Source: Paracoccaceae bacterium (GTDB taxonomy: Bacteria; Pseudomonadota; Alphaproteobacteria; Rhodobacterales; Rhodobacteraceae). From it: a DNA stretch of 6,541 nt. Below the pieces are notes generated by a model. It searched no databases, was not told where the DNA came from, and worked only from the letters and a program-made list of their open reading frames with translations. This document shows, piece by piece, positions 1 to 5,836 of this stretch; positions within the stretch are counted from its first letter, which is position 1, and the number at the start of each line of letters is the position of its first letter. The position numbers were made by a program, and so were the translations under genes. Location of the stretch: positions 1 to 6,541 of the forward strand of contig JALSHL010000014.1 of the NCBI GenBank assembly GCA_026982255.1. The letters are read 5' to 3'.

Positions 1-6
1 TCCAGA

Positions 7-40
7 TTGCACTTGCACTCGCCAAAGATTCGGATAAAAA
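7..40 (+). promoter_or_regulatory. Possible promoter of the tRNA-Thr gene
   Basis: The 51 bases before the tRNA contain a TTGCAC hexamer (13-18; a second copy lies directly before it at 7-12). A 16-base spacer separates it from TAAAAA (35-40), which matches 4 of 6 positions of a -10 element. Transcription would then begin about 6 bases before the mature tRNA end. The match is weak, the tandem hexamer could be chance, and the window edge hides what lies upstream. Confidence 0.25.
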
Positions 41-51
41 GCCCGCCAGAC

Positions 52-126
52 GCTGCCGTAGCTCAGGGGTAGAGCACTCCCTTGGTAAGGGAGAGGCCGG
101 GAGTTCAAATCTCCCCGGCAGCACCA
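52..126 (+). tRNA. tRNA-Thr, anticodon GGT, CCA end encoded
   Basis: This is a complete cloverleaf. The acceptor stem is GCTGCCG (52-58) with CGGCAGC (116-122), seven perfect pairs. The D stem is GCTC/GAGC (61-64 with 72-75). The anticodon stem is CTCCC/GGGAG (77-81 with 89-93) around the loop TTGGTAA, so the anticodon is GGT (84-86), which reads threonine codons ACC and ACU. The T stem is GGGAG/CTCCC (99-103 with 111-115) around TTCAAAT. Discriminator A123 and CCA (124-126) are encoded in the DNA. All stems are intact, so it should be functional. I see no integrase gene, and no repeat of its 3' end elsewhere in the window, so nothing suggests use as an integration site here. Confidence 0.97.
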
Positions 127-161
127 TTTACCGGAAATATTACCTGTTGCAGGCCGAACGG

Positions 162-192
162 AAAACGGCGACCGCTGTTATGCGATCGCCGT
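162..192 (-). terminator. Rho-independent terminator of the acyl-CoA synthetase gene
   Basis: Read on the minus strand, ACGGCGATCGC (192-182) pairs with GCGGTCGCCGT (175-165) around a six-base loop. This makes an 11-bp stem with a single U-G wobble, followed by a run of T residues (165-162). It begins about 10 bases after the synthetase stop codon. On the plus strand the same position would be a C-A mismatch, so the structure fits minus-strand transcription better and is unlikely to be the terminator of the tRNA. Confidence 0.75.
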
Positions 193-201
193 GTTGCGTG
201 T

Positions 202-2103
202 TCAGACCCGTGCGGCCCATTCCCATTGCGGGGTGAAACGGCCGAGGACCTCGTTGACGGCCTCGTCGCTAACGCTATCGTCGCCGGTTTCGACCACGGC
301 GACCAGGCCGCGTTTCTTGTCCTCGTAAACGCTGGTGACGGTGGCAGCAATTCCCGCCTCGGCCAGCGCCGCGTTATAGACGCGGGTGATGGCCATTTTG
401 CGCAGGTCCGGCTTGAAGATCTTGCCGACCGCGGTTTTCGGCAGTTCCTCGAGTATCTCGACATATTTCGGAATCGCGGCTTTCTCGCCGATGTGTTCCT
501 TCATATGCGCCAGCAACTCGTCGGTAGAGGCCGTCGCCCCTTCGACCAGTTCGACATAAACACAGGGCAGTTCGCCGGAATGCGCATCGGGCTGGCCGAT
601 AGCTCCGGTGAAGGCGACGTCGGGATGGCCGGCGAGAGCCTCCTCGATCTCGGCGGGGTCGATGTTGTGGCCGCCGCGGATGATCAGGTCCTTGGCGCGG
701 CCGGTGATCCAGATATAGCCGTCCGCGTCGATGCGGCCCAGATCGCCGGTGCGCAGGTGGGTGCCGTTGGCGAACAGGCCGACGTTCTTGTCCTCTTCGG
801 TATAGGTGTGCCCGGTATAGACACCCGGGTTGCTCACACAAATCTCGCCGACCTCGTCCACGCCGCATTCCTTGAGCACATTGCCTTCGGCGTCGCAATG
901 CAGGATTTTGACGTCGCAATAGGGAAACGGCAGGCCGACGGAACCGATTTTCTGCTCGCCGTCCGGCGGGTTGATCGACACGAGGCAGGTAGCCTCGGTC
1001 ATGCCGTAGCCTTCGAGGATTTTCACACCGGTCGAGGATTCGAATTTCTTGAACAGCTCCACCGGAAGCGGGGCCGAGCCGCAAAGCGCGAACTGCAGGG
1101 TCGAGACATCGGCATTTACCGGACGCTGCATCAACGCGGATACCGCAGTCGGCACGGTGACCATGAAGGTTGCCTTGTAACGTTCCAGCAACTTCCAGAA
1201 ATTATCGAACACACCCTCACCGCGATAGCCCTGCGGGGTCGGCATCACCATGTGCGCACCGGAGGCAATGGCCGCCATCAAAATCGGATAGGCCGCGAAT
1301 ACATGGAACATCGGCAGCGGACACATCAGCACGTCTTTTTCGGTGAAAATCATATCGGCAGCGCACCAGCCGTTATAGATCATGCCGGAGAACTTGTGCT
1401 GTGCCACTTTCGGCATACCCGTGGTGCCGCCGGTATGGAAATAGGCCGCAACGCGGTCCTTGCCGCTTTCCTGAAAGTCGAGTGTCGGGCTGGCCTTGTC
1501 CATGGCCGCGTTGAAATCGAGCACCTTGGCCGAGTGCGCCGCCTCGACCTTCGGGCGGATCAGCGGGACGATCCAGCTGAGTGGCGGCGTCAGGTAGCGT
1601 TTGAGGTCGACCTGAAAGATCGTTTTGACCCCCGGGGCCAGTTCGGCAGCCTTCGCCACCTTCTGCGCCACATCGGTTTTCGGGAACGGGGCAAGGGTCA
1701 CGATGGCCTTGGCACCGGTTTCGCGCAGGATGGCCGCGATCTGTTCCGGCTCCAGCATCGGGTTGATCGGGTTGACGATACCGGCCGTGGCCCCGCCGAG
1801 CAGGGACAGGACCGCCTCGTTACAATTGGGCAGGATATAGGCCACCACATCGGTTTCCCCGATACCGTTGGCGCGGAATACATTGGCCGCCTGTGCCACG
1901 CGTTTGCGCAGGCCGTCCCAGGTGAAGGTCTCGGCCTTGTCGGTCGGGCCGGACTTGATCTGGAAGGTCAGTGCGTTGCGCGATCCGAATTTGTCGGCGG
2001 TTTTGGTTATCACCTCGAACAGGGTTTCCCCATAGCGCCGTTTTTCATACGGCATTTCCTGCTCGGTGGCGATTTTGTCGGCTAAAGTCGTCATCGTGGA
2101 CAT
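202..2103 (-). CDS. Acyl-CoA synthetase (AMP-forming, FadD-like)
   Basis: The 633-aa protein belongs to the ANL adenylate-forming superfamily. Such enzymes activate a carboxylic acid with ATP to an acyl-adenylate and then form the CoA thioester in the cytoplasm. The visible motifs are the phosphate-binding loop HTGGTTGMPK (about 223-232), EGYGMTEA (364-371), LRTGDLG (450-456), the hinge GRAKDLIIRGGHNIDP (468-483) and the C-terminal lysine in PKTAVGK (K561), which is needed for adenylation. The order and length fit a complete enzyme. Three in-frame ATGs exist (2124, 2103, 2094). I chose 2103 because AGGGAAGGA lies about 5 bases before it, whereas 2124 has no good ribosome site. The substrate cannot be read from sequence; a medium- or long-chain fatty acid is likely. 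It is preceded by a palindrome that may be an operator and is followed by its own terminator. Confidence 0.9.
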   Translation of the reverse strand: MSTMTTLADKIATEQEMPYEKRRYGETLFEVITKTADKFGSRNALTFQIKSGPTDKAETFTWDGLRKRVAQAANVFRANGIGETDVVAYILPNCNEAVLSLLGGATAGIVNPINPMLEPEQIAAILRETGAKAIVTLAPFPKTDVAQKVAKAAELAPGVKTIFQVDLKRYLTPPLSWIVPLIRPKVEAAHSAKVLDFNAAMDKASPTLDFQESGKDRVAAYFHTGGTTGMPKVAQHKFSGMIYNGWCAADMIFTEKDVLMCPLPMFHVFAAYPILMAAIASGAHMVMPTPQGYRGEGVFDNFWKLLERYKATFMVTVPTAVSALMQRPVNADVSTLQFALCGSAPLPVELFKKFESSTGVKILEGYGMTEATCLVSINPPDGEQKIGSVGLPFPYCDVKILHCDAEGNVLKECGVDEVGEICVSNPGVYTGHTYTEEDKNVGLFANGTHLRTGDLGRIDADGYIWITGRAKDLIIRGGHNIDPAEIEEALAGHPDVAFTGAIGQPDAHSGELPCVYVELVEGATASTDELLAHMKEHIGEKAAIPKYVEILEELPKTAVGKIFKPDLRKMAITRVYNAALAEAGIAATVTSVYEDKKRGLVAVVETGDDSVSDEAVNEVLGRFTPQWEWAARV

Positions 2104-2143
2104 GGTTTTTCCTTCCCTGGACATGCAGCCCCTGTTGTCGGGG

Positions 2144-2160
2144 CATTGTCATAGACAATG
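2144..2160. promoter_or_regulatory. Perfect 7-bp inverted repeat, likely operator
   Basis: CATTGTC (2144-2150), ATA, GACAATG (2154-2160) form a perfect 17-bp dyad in the 84-base gap between the exporter stop and the acyl-CoA synthetase start. On the minus strand, TTGTCA (2183-2178) lies 17 bases before CATTGT (2160-2155), a poor -10 that overlaps the dyad, so a bound repressor would block this promoter. Size and symmetry resemble operators of TetR-type regulators, which often control fatty-acid genes, but no such regulator is encoded in the window. No T-run follows on either strand, so it is a poor terminator. A second short hairpin, GCCCC/GGGGC (2128-2144), lies next to it. Confidence 0.5.
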
Positions 2161-2187
2161 GGGATGAATCACCTGCGTGACAAGGGG

Positions 2188-3987
2188 TCAGCCCGCTTGA
2201 CCATCCGTAAACTGCAGCTTCGCAAGCCGTGCATACAGCCCGCCCTGCTTCACGAGCTGCTCGTGCGTGCCCTCGGCGACGATGCGGCCCTCGTCGAAAA
2301 CCACGATGCGATCGGCCTTTTTCACCGTGGCCAGACGGTGGGCAATGATCAGCGTCGTGCGGTCCTGCGAGAGTTTCTCGACAGCTACCTGCACCGCCCG
2401 TTCGCTTTCGGCATCGAGGGCCGATGTCGCCTCGTCCAGCAACAAGACCGGCGAGTCACGCAGGATGGCGCGGGCAATGGCAATCCGCTGTTTCTGTCCG
2501 CCGGACAACATCACGCCGCGCTCGCCGACATAGGAGTTGTAGCCCTGCGGCAGACGTTCCAGAAATTCATGCGCGGCGGCGGCTTTGGCGGCTTCGACCA
2601 CCTCGGCGTCGCTGGCATCGGGGCGGCCGAAACGGATGTTTTCCATCGCGGTCGTGGCAAAAATCACCGGATCCTGCGGGACAAGGGCAAAGGCGCGGCG
2701 CAGATCGGCGCGCAGCATGGTTTCGATCGGGATGTCGTCCAGACATATCTCGCCCTCGTCCGGATCGAAGAACCGCATCAGAAGCTGGAAAATCGTCGAT
2801 TTGCCCGCCCCGGAGGGGCCGACAAGGGCGACCGTCTCTCCGGGTTCGATATGCAGGTTCAGGTCGGCCAGCGCCTTGACCTCGGGGCGGGCCGGATAGC
2901 GGAAGGTCACATCCGTGAACCGGATATCCCCCCTGGCGCGTGCCGGTGCCGGCACGGGGTTTTCGGGGTCCTTGATGACATCCTCGGCCTCGATCAGTTC
3001 GATCAACCGCTCGGTGGCACCGGCCGCGCGCTGCAGTTCGCCCCAGATTTCCGACAGGGCCGCAACAGCGCCCGCAACCATGACCGAATAGATCAGGAAC
3101 TGCACCAGCTCGCCCGGCGACATGATGCCGTTGATCACATCGCGCGCGCCCATCCACAGCACGCCGACAACGCCGGTGAATACCAGAAAAATCACCGAAA
3201 TCGTCATGATCGCCCGTGTCACAATCCGGCGGCGCGCGGCGTCGAAGGCCGCCTCGGTCAGGCCGTCGAAGCTTTTGCGGCTCTCGGCCTCGTGGGTATA
3301 GGCCTGCACGGTCTGCGCCGCCAGCAGGGTTTCCGATGCCTCGCCGGAGCTTTGTGCGATCTTGTCCTGGCTCTCACGGCTGAGGGTGCGCAGCTTGCGG
3401 CCCAGCACCAGAATCGGGATGATCACCACCGGCACCATCAACAGCACCAGACCGGTCATCTTGAGCGAGGTGATCGACATGAAAACCAGCCCGCCGAACA
3501 TCATCAGCACATTGCGCAGGGCAACCGAGACCGAGGAGCTGATAACCGACAGGATCAGCGTGGTATCGGTGGTCAGGCGCGAAAGCACCTCGCCGGTCAT
3601 GATTTTTTCATAGAACGCGGGGCTGAGGCCGATCACCTTGTTATAGACCGCCATGCGAATGTCCGCGATCACCCGCTCGCCAAGGCGGGTCACAAGATAG
3701 AACCGCATACCCGTGCCGATGGCCAGCGCGCCCATGATGAAGATGGTAGCCGCGAAATAGCGGTCCATATCCGCCAGACGGTCCATGGTGAACCCGTCCA
3801 CCACCTGCCGCACCGCCATAGGCAGCACCAGCGAGACCACGGCCGTAAACACCAGCGCCACCCCTGCCCCGATCATCAGCCACTTGTAGGGCTTCAGAAA
3901 CGGAAACAACCCACGTAACGGTCCGATATCGCGCGACTTGCCACGATCCTCGGTTTTGCTGTCTGCGGGAACGGGTGTTCTTGCCAT
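2188..3987 (-). CDS. ABC exporter, fused permease and ATPase (MsbA-related)
   Basis: This 599-aa half-transporter should dimerise in the inner membrane and use ATP to export a hydrophobic or amphipathic substrate. The N-terminal membrane domain has about six hydrophobic segments (roughly residues 36-58, 77-98, 148-170, 177-196, 260-281, 292-312). The nucleotide-binding domain carries an aromatic A-loop (Y364), Walker A GPSGAGKST (390-398), Q-loop Q438, signature LSGGQ (494-498), Walker B VLLLDE (514-519, catalytic E519), D-loop SALD and H-loop H550. Every catalytic element is intact. The overall form resembles the MsbA-related exporters common in alphaproteobacteria; the substrate is unknown (lipid, drug or peptide are all possible). 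The start at 3987 has a modest AGAGG about 8 bases upstream and sits 13 bases after a palindrome. It is separated from luxI by 101 bases and a hairpin, so it is probably its own unit. Confidence 0.92.
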   Translation of the reverse strand: MARTPVPADSKTEDRGKSRDIGPLRGLFPFLKPYKWLMIGAGVALVFTAVVSLVLPMAVRQVVDGFTMDRLADMDRYFAATIFIMGALAIGTGMRFYLVTRLGERVIADIRMAVYNKVIGLSPAFYEKIMTGEVLSRLTTDTTLILSVISSSVSVALRNVLMMFGGLVFMSITSLKMTGLVLLMVPVVIIPILVLGRKLRTLSRESQDKIAQSSGEASETLLAAQTVQAYTHEAESRKSFDGLTEAAFDAARRRIVTRAIMTISVIFLVFTGVVGVLWMGARDVINGIMSPGELVQFLIYSVMVAGAVAALSEIWGELQRAAGATERLIELIEAEDVIKDPENPVPAPARARGDIRFTDVTFRYPARPEVKALADLNLHIEPGETVALVGPSGAGKSTIFQLLMRFFDPDEGEICLDDIPIETMLRADLRRAFALVPQDPVIFATTAMENIRFGRPDASDAEVVEAAKAAAAHEFLERLPQGYNSYVGERGVMLSGGQKQRIAIARAILRDSPVLLLDEATSALDAESERAVQVAVEKLSQDRTTLIIAHRLATVKKADRIVVFDEGRIVAEGTHEQLVKQGGLYARLAKLQFTDGQAG

Positions 3988-4000
3988 GATGCGGCCTCTT

Positions 4001-4020
4001 TGTCGGAAGTGCTTCCGACA
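4001..4020. promoter_or_regulatory. 20-bp palindrome upstream of the ABC exporter gene
   Basis: TGTCGGAAG (4001-4009), TG, CTTCCGACA (4012-4020) is a dyad with 9-bp perfect arms, ending 13 bases before the exporter start codon and just upstream of its ribosome site. It could be the operator of a dimeric repressor. If transcribed, it would fold into a hairpin close to the ribosome site. On the minus strand a weak TTGTCT (4045-4040), 16 bases, TTATGT pair would place the -10 against the dyad. The binding protein is unknown. Confidence 0.55.
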
Positions 4021-4033
4021 TAAGGCTTCAGGA

Positions 4034-4056
4034 GGCCGGAGACAAGCTCTCCGGCC
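4034..4056 (-). terminator. Hairpin after luxI, probable terminator
   Basis: GGCCGGAGA (4034-4042) and TCTCCGGCC (4048-4056) form a perfect 9-bp GC-rich stem with a five-base loop, 32 bases past the luxI stop codon. On the minus strand it is followed by TCCTGAAG and not by a T-run, so it is not a canonical factor-independent terminator. Such hairpins may still end or stabilise transcripts in GC-rich bacteria. Its position between luxI and the exporter argues that they are separate units. Confidence 0.5.
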
Positions 4057-4088
4057 CCGGAACGGTCAATTGCCGCAGGACGTTGCCG

Positions 4089-4676
4089 CTAGTGCAGGTT
4101 GGCGGCCAGATTCATCATGGCGACCTGTGTATTGACACCGTCGATTTCCATCACCGGTCCCGCGGGTTCCGCATCCAGATCCAGACGCCCGATCCAGCGC
4201 GACCAGACCGCCGGCACCAGCCCGAGGATCTGCGTGGCCCCCATGGTGCGGGCGGCGTTGATCATCTCGCCCATCAGGTTGGCCTGCACCCGCATCCGCA
4301 TTTTCGCCGGAACGTTCTGCGAAACAAACACGCGCGAGGATTCCCAGATGTGGGGGGCAACGGGCGCCTCGAAATCGAGCAGGTTGCTCGGGATCGAATC
4401 CAGAAGGCCGCGCTGCGCGTCGCGGATCATATAGGAATAGATGCCGCAGCGTGCAGTGGTCGGGGTCAGGCGGATACCGGCCAGAACCTCGCCCAGATGA
4501 TGCACGGCCACCCAGCGGCTGGCCGGCGTGTCATACTGGTCGTATTCCATCCCGTCCGCTTCGGGCAGGTCCCAGTTGTTGCGCACGATGAACGACTGCT
4601 TGCGCGCGCGCAACAGCGTGGTGAACAGTTCGCCGTGGGTGTGGATGTTGTCAAAAGAAAGTGTTGTAGCTTGCAT
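4089..4676 (-). CDS. luxI: Acyl-homoserine-lactone synthase, LuxI family
   Basis: This family makes the quorum-sensing signal from S-adenosylmethionine and an acyl carrier protein-bound fatty acid in the cytoplasm. The 195-aa length is normal for LuxI proteins. Residues near-invariant in LuxI, RhlI and EsaI can be placed: R25 and F29 (RKQSF), W35, D46 and D49 (YDQYD), R69 (GIRL, followed by TPTT), and E112 with R115 (WESSR). The expected aromatic after the PTT region appears as tyrosine (Y80/Y82). All core catalytic residues are present, so activity is expected; the acyl chain cannot be predicted. The start at 4676 is well supported by GGAGG five bases upstream. The gene follows the LuxR-type regulator by 57 bases on the same strand. 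That gap has a TTTAAT hexamer (4702-4697, minus) but no convincing lux box or -35, so I favour co-transcription with luxR. Confidence 0.93.
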   Translation of the reverse strand: MQATTLSFDNIHTHGELFTTLLRARKQSFIVRNNWDLPEADGMEYDQYDTPASRWVAVHHLGEVLAGIRLTPTTARCGIYSYMIRDAQRGLLDSIPSNLLDFEAPVAPHIWESSRVFVSQNVPAKMRMRVQANLMGEMINAARTMGATQILGLVPAVWSRWIGRLDLDAEPAGPVMEIDGVNTQVAMMNLAANLH

Positions 4677-4733
4677 GGTAGCCTCCAGCTTGGTTGATTA
4701 AACTCGAACCCTGCCGGTGGTGGGGACACCCGC

Positions 4734-5345
4734 TCACAACAACCGGTAATCCTTGGCGCGCTGAATGGCTTCTGCCGTTGTTCTTGCCAGCAACCTGTTG
4801 CGTGCCGATGTCAAACGAGCCTTCAGTGCGCTTTCGGATATTCCCAGCTTGGCGGCCGCCGCGGCGTGGCGATGGCCATCCGCGATCAGCTGCAGGGCTT
4901 CTCTTTGTGCATCCGTCAAACTCTCGGGGGGTTCCGTTTCCCTGTGGAGTATGTGGACCATTCGGGAGATCGTCGCGATCTCCGAATCTGTGAACTCGCG
5001 ATCGGCGCGGGTGGCGCCGGCAATCGTACGGGACTTGATCGGACCGACAGAGACCGAGGCACCATACTTCATGCCGTGCTCGGCCGCCTGTCCGAAGATA
5101 TTGAAGGTATCGGGTATTTCAATTTCGCTCCATCTGGTGGAGCCCTCGACGCTGAACCCCCAGGCGATCATCGGGTCGCGCAGGGCAAAGGCATTCTCGG
5201 TGTAGTGGTCGTTCCATTCCTGACTGTAGGTCTGGTAGGTAATAAGCGGCGCGGCAAAGCGGATATGCAGGCCGACGAAGTACCCCGTCGGGGACAAAAG
5301 CTCCAGTTCGCGGAGCGCCGTATCAATACCTATCGTTTTAGACAT
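4734..5345 (-). CDS. luxR: LuxR-type quorum-sensing transcriptional regulator
   Basis: The 203-aa protein has an N-terminal autoinducer-binding domain and a C-terminal LuxR-type helix-turn-helix. Ligand-pocket residues that line up with TraR and LuxR are W44, Y48 (WNDHY), D57-P58 (RDP), W72 and a glycine near 95. The DNA-binding domain spans about 143-200, with LTDAQREAL, AADG-like turn residues around G157, and the recognition helix near SESALKARL (170-178). It is shorter than the usual 230-250 aa, mainly at the N terminus and linker. The glutamate almost always present in the LTxxE motif is glutamine here (Q147). An in-frame TAA lies two codons before the ATG at 5345, so no upstream start is possible. 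No good ribosome site is present, only AAAAAGA. It is the likely receptor for the adjacent LuxI product, and a lux-box-like dyad covers its start codon. Confidence 0.92.
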   Translation of the reverse strand: MSKTIGIDTALRELELLSPTGYFVGLHIRFAAPLITYQTYSQEWNDHYTENAFALRDPMIAWGFSVEGSTRWSEIEIPDTFNIFGQAAEHGMKYGASVSVGPIKSRTIAGATRADREFTDSEIATISRMVHILHRETEPPESLTDAQREALQLIADGHRHAAAAAKLGISESALKARLTSARNRLLARTTAEAIQRAKDYRLL

Positions 5346-5361
5346 GTCTTTTTAGACAGGT
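5342..5361. promoter_or_regulatory. lux-box-like 20-bp dyad over the luxR start
   Basis: Read on the minus strand it is ACCTGT, CTAAAAAG, ACATGT. The Vibrio fischeri lux box is ACCTGT, eight bases, ACAGGT, so spacing is identical and 11 of 12 half-site bases agree. The inner bases also pair (TGTCT/AGACA), giving 8-bp arms with one mismatch. LuxR-family dimers bind such sites. It overlaps the luxR ATG (5345-5343) and a -10 candidate on minus. On plus it is centred about 42-43 bases before a predicted start of transcription for the small ORF at 5423, the standard position for activation. Binding has not been shown. Confidence 0.65.
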
Positions 5362-5379
5362 TGCGAATCCATAAGTCAA
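5351..5379 (-). promoter_or_regulatory. Candidate luxR promoter, overlapped by the lux box
   Basis: TTGACT (5379-5374) matches 5 of 6 bases of a -35 element and lies 17 bases from TCTAAA (5356-5351), a 4-of-6 match to -10. Transcription would start at about 5344, at the start codon itself, implying a leaderless or near-leaderless luxR mRNA. The -10 lies inside the lux-box-like dyad, so bound LuxR would exclude polymerase. An alternative -10, TACAAT (5400-5395, minus), lacks a good -35 but would leave a normal leader. Confidence 0.4.
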
Positions 5380-5388
5380 CTGTAAATT
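5361..5388 (+). promoter_or_regulatory. Candidate LuxR-activated promoter of the small ORF
   Basis: TTGCGA (5361-5366) followed after 16 bases by TAAATT (5383-5388) gives a moderate promoter with start near 5394-5395, about 28 bases before the ATG at 5423. The -35 abuts the lux-box-like dyad by one base, as in LuxR-activated promoters, where the box replaces or flanks the -35 and is centred at about -42.5. The hexamers alone are weak; the geometry and the downstream terminator raise the likelihood. Confidence 0.4.
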
Positions 5389-5422
5389 GCAGCTATTGTA
5401 ATTGGTTATAGGCAAACAACAG

Positions 5423-5611
5423 ATGGCTACCAACATCGCCCCGGAACAGTTTTCCCAGATCATGGCATTGCCTAAGCATTTACGCCGTGATCTGCTGGAG
5501 TTCCTGGGGTTCGCTTCGATCAGTAATGACGAATTAACCAGTATTATCAGTGATCTGAAGCTACAGAACCCGGTTGCAGGAAAATCTCCGGAAGTTCCAG
5601 CAACACGGTAA
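5423..5611 (+). CDS. Small hypothetical protein, 62 aa, divergent from luxR
   Basis: I do not recognise this protein. It reads MATNIAPEQFSQIMALP at the start, followed by a probably helical, mixed polar and hydrophobic middle (residues 18-47, including LRRDLLEFLGF and DELTSIISDL) and a proline-containing tail. There is no signal peptide, membrane segment or cysteine. Support for a real gene comes from its surroundings: it is divergent from luxR, has a promoter candidate beside a lux-box-like site, and ends directly before a strong plus-strand terminator. An upstream TTG (5402) is in frame, but the ATG at 5423 is preferred. The only ribosome-site candidate is a weak AGG about 10 bases upstream. 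Codons are more AT-rich than in the neighbouring genes. A quorum-sensing output or modulator is conceivable; alternatively the transcript is a small RNA. Confidence 0.55.
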   Translation: MATNIAPEQFSQIMALPKHLRRDLLEFLGFASISNDELTSIISDLKLQNPVAGKSPEVPATR

Positions 5612-5654
5612 GGCAGGCTCCCCGCAGCGCATTCCTGCGGGGGGTTGCCCTTTT
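5612..5654 (+). terminator. Rho-independent terminator after the small ORF
   Basis: CCCCGCAG (5620-5627) pairs perfectly with CTGCGGGG (5635-5642) around a seven-base loop. The outer GGCA (5612-5615) can pair with TGCC (5646-5649), and TTTT follows at 5651-5654. The structure begins directly after the stop codon of the 62-aa ORF. No T-run exists on the minus side, so it acts on plus-strand transcripts. This is direct evidence that something is transcribed rightward here. Confidence 0.82.
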
Positions 5655-5666
5655 CCGGGTCTGCGC

Positions 5667-5694
5667 AACATGCAATATTCTGCCGTTGCATGTT
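5667..5694. repeat. Inverted repeat with 9-bp perfect arms
   Basis: AACATGCAA (5667-5675) and TTGCATGTT (5686-5694) are perfect reverse complements separated by ten bases, about one helical turn. They could be two half-sites of a DNA-binding protein or a hairpin. Neither strand has a T-run after it, so it is not a standard terminator. Its role is unknown. Confidence 0.6.
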
Positions 5695-5760
5695 CAATCC
5701 GAATGCCCGAATTCCGTCAGAACGAACCGGAAAGCCTACCTCTGCAACCGCCGGGCCATC

Positions 5761-5777
5761 ATTGACGTTAGGTCAAT
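5761..5777. repeat. Inverted repeat ATTGAC-N5-GTCAAT
   Basis: ATTGAC (5761-5766) and GTCAAT (5772-5777) form a perfect 17-bp dyad downstream of the M41-like gene. It resembles a regulator-binding site, but no gene starts beside it. Short dyads of this size do occur by chance. Confidence 0.4.
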
Positions 5778-5836
5778 ATCGTCTTGTAGTTGTGACCAGC
5801 CCTGCAAAACATATTTGCATTCCACTTCTGTATCGT

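Larger units (their letters stand above)
5655..5836. other. Non-coding convergent intergenic region
   Basis: About 180 bases lie between the end of the plus-strand small gene and the end of the minus-strand M41-like gene. I see no convincing ORF with a ribosome site here. The region is less GC-rich than its neighbours and holds two inverted repeats, listed separately. No canonical terminator with a T-run for the M41-like gene is visible. Confidence 0.6.

Noticed and set aside
1..51. Tail of a coding region before the tRNA
   Set aside because: One frame stays open but runs on through the tRNA and shows no recognisable protein; too little sequence to support a gene.
52..126. tRNA-Thr as an attachment site of an integrated element
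   Set aside because: No integrase gene and no repeat of the tRNA 3' end were found in the window.
82..2085. Long plus-strand open frame of 667 codons opposite the acyl-CoA synthetase
   Set aside because: It begins inside the tRNA and is the antisense shadow of a clear full-length enzyme gene; its translation (many H, R, G, D) shows no domain.
2158..3918. Plus-strand open frame of 586 codons opposite the ABC exporter
   Set aside because: Antisense shadow of a gene with every ABC motif intact; its translation is H/R/Q-rich and low in complexity, as expected from antisense of GC-rich coding DNA.
4677..4733. Possible second lux box or tRNA-like fragment between luxR and luxI
   Set aside because: The GC-rich bases at about 4710-4730 do not form a dyad with lux-box spacing, and a GGTTCGAGT string resembling a T-loop has no matching stems.
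5338..5697. Minus-strand open frame of 119 codons across the luxR upstream region
   Set aside because: It covers the promoter and dyad region, has no ribosome site, gives an unusual cysteine-rich sequence, and conflicts with the plus-strand terminator; the opposing small ORF is better supported.
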